Part shown: positions 31,976-34,275 of the stretch, in pieces
How the letters are laid out: each line of letters opens with the position of its first letter
How positions within the stretch are numbered: the stretch's first letter is position 1
From: Alphaproteobacteria bacterium
GTDB lineage: Bacteria > Pseudomonadota > Alphaproteobacteria > Rhodobacterales > Rhodobacteraceae
Reading direction: 5' to 3'
Length of the DNA stretch: 34,275 nucleotides
Assembly (NCBI GenBank): GCA_030432315.1
Contig: JAUIHM010000032.1
Location: 1-34,275, forward strand
Made by a program: the position numbers and the translations under genes
The notes under the pieces: generated by a model
The model's database searches: none
Seen by the model: the letters and a program-made list of their open reading frames with translations, nothing else
Told to the model about the DNA's origin: nothing

Positions 31976-32665
31976 ATGTTGCAGCTGACACCGATCCTGA
32001 TTGCCATTGGCATGGCTCTGGTGATCTATCAGATCAACGTCTGGCGCACCTCAAAAGCGCTGGACGCGCAGTCGTCGCGGCTGCTCGACCGGGATTTGGT
32101 GCCGGTGCTCGACCGGCTGGCACGTACGCTCGATCTCGACCGGCTGCCGGTGCACATTTATGAGGTCGATCCGGTCAACGGACTGGCCGCGCCCGACGGG
32201 CGGATTTTCCTGACCCGGGGCTTCTACCAGAAATACCGCGCCGGCGAGATCAGCGCCGAGGAACTCGCGAGCGTCATTGCCCATGAACTGGGTCACGTCG
32301 CGCTGGGGCATTCGCGGCGGCGGATGGTGGACTTTTCCGGGCAGAACGCGATTCGTGTGGTGCTCGCCACCCTGCTCGGGCGGTTTCTGCCCGGCATCGG
32401 CATCGTTGTCGCCAATGCACTGACCGGACTTCTCGCCGCCCATCTGTCGCGCAGCGATGAATACGAGGCTGACGCCTGGGCGGCGGCACTGATGACCAAG
32501 GCGGGCATCGGCGTTGGTCCGCAGGTCAGTCTGCTGGAGAAGCTCGAGCGGCTGAGCGGCATGGCCGGGCGCCCGCCGGTGTGGATGGCGAGCCACCCGG
32601 CGACCGAAAGCCGGATCGCCGCAATCCGCAGACTCGACGCGGGCTGGAGCGCCCGGACCCACTGA
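31976..32665 (+). CDS. Membrane-anchored M48 metalloprotease
   Basis: Zinc protease of the HtpX/Ste24 family with 229 residues. An N-terminal helix (about 5-21) anchors it. The catalytic motif is HELGH at 103-107 and the third-ligand motif EYEAD at 162-166, then SHPATESRIAAIR, the family's conserved substrate-cleft end. A hydrophobic hairpin lies at about 125-155. It is much shorter than the other M48 protein in the window and has no TPR part. GAGACC precedes the ATG, with AGGG further up. It follows the DUF6653-like gene by four bases. The substrate is unknown; membrane protein quality control is the family norm. Confidence 0.9.
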   Translation: MLQLTPILIAIGMALVIYQINVWRTSKALDAQSSRLLDRDLVPVLDRLARTLDLDRLPVHIYEVDPVNGLAAPDGRIFLTRGFYQKYRAGEISAEELASVIAHELGHVALGHSRRRMVDFSGQNAIRVVLATLLGRFLPGIGIVVANALTGLLAAHLSRSDEYEADAWAAALMTKAGIGVGPQVSLLEKLERLSGMAGRPPVWMASHPATESRIAAIRRLDAGWSARTH

Positions 32666-32689
32666 TCTGCATCTGTCCGTCCCGCTCAC

Positions 32690-32711
32690 CGCAACCGGCC
32701 CCAGGGTTGCG
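32690..32711 (+). terminator. Possible hairpin terminator after the M48 gene
   Basis: CGCAACC (32690-32696) pairs with GGTTGCG (32705-32711), loop of 8, 25 bases after the M48 stop. A second short GC hairpin follows directly, but there is no T tract, so it is weak evidence for termination before the VWA gene. Confidence 0.3.
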
Positions 32712-32768
32712 CGCGGCGGAACGCGCGGCTTAGACTTGCAGGCAAACGGGATCAGGGGGGATACGCGG

Positions 32769-34275
32769 ATGACCAGGGGTTTGATACGGGCGGCCTCCGG
32801 CGCGCTGATCGCGGCACTGTTTTTTGCCTTTCCGTCGTCGGCGCAGGAAACGGCTCCGCCAAGGGACGCAATCCTCATTCTTGATGCCTCCGGGTCGATG
32901 TGGGGACAGATTGACGGCGTCAACAAGATCGTCATCGCCAAAGACGTGGTCGAGGAACTGATCCTCGGTCTGCCCGCCGCCCAGCGGCTGGGCTTTGTCG
33001 CCTACGGGCACCGGCGCAAGGGCGACTGCGGCGACATCGAAACCCTGGCCGATGTCGGCGCCGACCGCGATGCGGTGATCGCCTCGCTGCGCGACCTGAG
33101 CCCGCGCGGCAAGACCCCACTGAGCCGTTCGGTCGAACACGCGGCGAAGGAACTCAACTATACCAGACAGGCGGCGTCGGTGATCCTCGTCTCGGACGGA
33201 CTCGAGACCTGCGAAGCCGATCCCTGCGCGCTGGCGCGGGCGCTTGAGGAAAACGGACTGGATTTCACCGTGCATGTCGTAGGCTTCGACGTGACGGCGG
33301 AGGAACGGTCCGGACTGGCCTGCATCGCCAGGGAAACCGGCGGCAGGTTTGTTTCCGCCGACAATGCGGACGAACTGTCCGCCGCCCTGAACCAACTGAC
33401 CCAGGTCGAGGAAGAGATACCGGTGCAGGCCGCGGCACCCGAACCGGAGGCGGAGCCGGTCGAGGTGGTGTCGGAGCCGGTCCCCTCCACCCTTTCCCTC
33501 AAGGCGACGATCCTGTCCGGCGGGCCGCTGATCCAGTCGGATCTGGCCTGGACGGTCACCCCCGCCGCTGGCGGCGCGCCGGTGTTTGGCGCCACGGATA
33601 CCGGAGCGGCGACGCTGGAAATCCTGCCGGGCGACTACCTGGTCGAGGTGACCTGGAGCGGATGGCTGGACGGCAGCGAAACCAAGACCGGCCGTGCGGA
33701 ATTCTCGGTGCGCAGCCAGCAGCCGAAGGTGGTGACGGTGCCGGTGGATCTGGATCTGCCGGTGACGCTCTCGGCCCCGGATCAGACCCCGGAGGGGGTC
33801 GGCTTCAACGTCACCTGGTCCGGCCCTGACGCGCTGGGCGCCTACGTCCACGTCAGCAGCATCGAGGACGGACCGCGCGACGCGATATATTTCTTCGCGA
33901 CGCAGAAGGCCCGCGATGCCTGGGCCCGCGGCCGGGACCTGGCGGAGATCGACGCCGACGGCGACGGCGATTTCGACGGCGACGACCCCGCCACCTCCGC
34001 CGTCGGCGCGCCATCGGTGCCGGGCGAGTATGAGCTGCGCTACATTCTCGACACCCCGCGCCTGATCCTTTCCCGGCGACCGCTGACCGTGACCGACAGC
34101 GTCTACACGGTCACCGCCCCGGCCGAGGCGGATGCCGCGTCGCCGATCGAGATCGGCTTCACCGGGCCGCTGACCGAAGGAGATTTTGTGACGCTGATCG
34201 CCGCGGGCAGCGAAAAGGTGTTTGAAAACGGTGTCACCGCGCCGCTGGTCGAGGGTCGAACCGCGACCCTCACCG
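32769..34275 (+). CDS. Secreted VWA-domain protein (3' end outside window)
   Basis: Open frame from ATG 32769 to the right edge with no stop (502 codons visible). A signal peptide ends at about residue 25 (SSAQE). The VWA domain follows: D39-A-S-G-S43 is a complete metal site, then GRGKTPLS-type RGKTPLSRSV supplies the Thr and LVSDGLETC the third Asp. From about 225 there is an acidic Pro/Glu linker (PEPEAEPVEVVSEP), then repeated beta-sandwich-like segments. A calcium-loop-like stretch DADGDGDFDGDD lies at residues 395-406. Such proteins are exported adhesion or sensing proteins of Rhodobacterales. GGGGGGA lies about 9 bases before the ATG. Separated from the M48 gene by 103 bases. Confidence 0.9.
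   Translation, partial: MTRGLIRAASGALIAALFFAFPSSAQETAPPRDAILILDASGSMWGQIDGVNKIVIAKDVVEELILGLPAAQRLGFVAYGHRRKGDCGDIETLADVGADRDAVIASLRDLSPRGKTPLSRSVEHAAKELNYTRQAASVILVSDGLETCEADPCALARALEENGLDFTVHVVGFDVTAEERSGLACIARETGGRFVSADNADELSAALNQLTQVEEEIPVQAAAPEPEAEPVEVVSEPVPSTLSLKATILSGGPLIQSDLAWTVTPAAGGAPVFGATDTGAATLEILPGDYLVEVTWSGWLDGSETKTGRAEFSVRSQQPKVVTVPVDLDLPVTLSAPDQTPEGVGFNVTWSGPDALGAYVHVSSIEDGPRDAIYFFATQKARDAWARGRDLAEIDADGDGDFDGDDPATSAVGAPSVPGEYELRYILDTPRLILSRRPLTVTDSVYTVTAPAEADAASPIEIGFTGPLTEGDFVTLIAAGSEKVFENGVTAPLVEGRTATLT

Overview
The window is a 34.3-kb stretch of an alphaproteobacterial chromosome, most likely from a Rhodobacterales-type marine or soil bacterium. This rests on gene order (RNase E / aminotransferase / M48 peptidase / DsbA / accBC / aat / DUF2155 / mlaD / NDUFA12-like / clpX / clpP / tig), a Rhodobacterales-style RNase E tail, a DksA that keeps only one of four zinc cysteines, and a complex I accessory subunit encoded away from the nuo operon. 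The species cannot be named from the sequence. No insertion sequence, prophage, CRISPR array or rRNA is visible.

Left block (1-14.2 kb) is mostly housekeeping and of lower GC. It holds the 3' end of rne, a class I/II aminotransferase facing a periplasmic M48 protease, and a DsbA-type thioredoxin. Then come accB-accC (fatty acid synthesis) and aat (N-end rule transferase). On the minus strand follow DUF2155, mlaD, the NDUFA12-like subunit, clpX, clpP and tig with a good intrinsic terminator, and tRNA-Leu(UAG). glnB-glnA (PII and glutamine synthetase) with its own terminator closes the block.

Middle block (14.5-25.7 kb) is higher in GC and more accessory. It has an MFS transporter, a CobB-type sirtuin, parE, an unrecognised secreted protein, a DUF2306 membrane protein divergent from a TetR regulator with twin 15-bp operators between them, and a stress cluster (DUF892 ferritin-like, PRC-barrel, DUF3008). 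Each of the three stress genes carries an exact GGAAC-N16/17-CGTT promoter, the signature of the EcfG general stress sigma factor. Then come a ketopantoate reductase homologue, a secreted nuclease, an unrecognised secreted four-cysteine protein and dksA.

Right block (25.9-34.3 kb) is a long plus-strand array: MoxR ATPase, a phasin-like helical protein, a GNAT acetyltransferase, a DUF2927 lipoprotein, a 56-residue two-helix membrane protein, a CoxE-like VWA protein, a 120-residue membrane protein, a divergent DedA, a DUF6653-like membrane protein, a membrane-anchored M48 protease, and a secreted VWA protein cut off by the window end. The first eight are packed with gaps of 81 bases or less and two ATGA/GTGA overlaps. 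They look like one transcription unit built round a MoxR-VWA pair, and are the best candidate here for a poorly described system.

Most coordinates use the start codon best supported by a Shine-Dalgarno sequence, so several starts lie downstream of the longest open frame.
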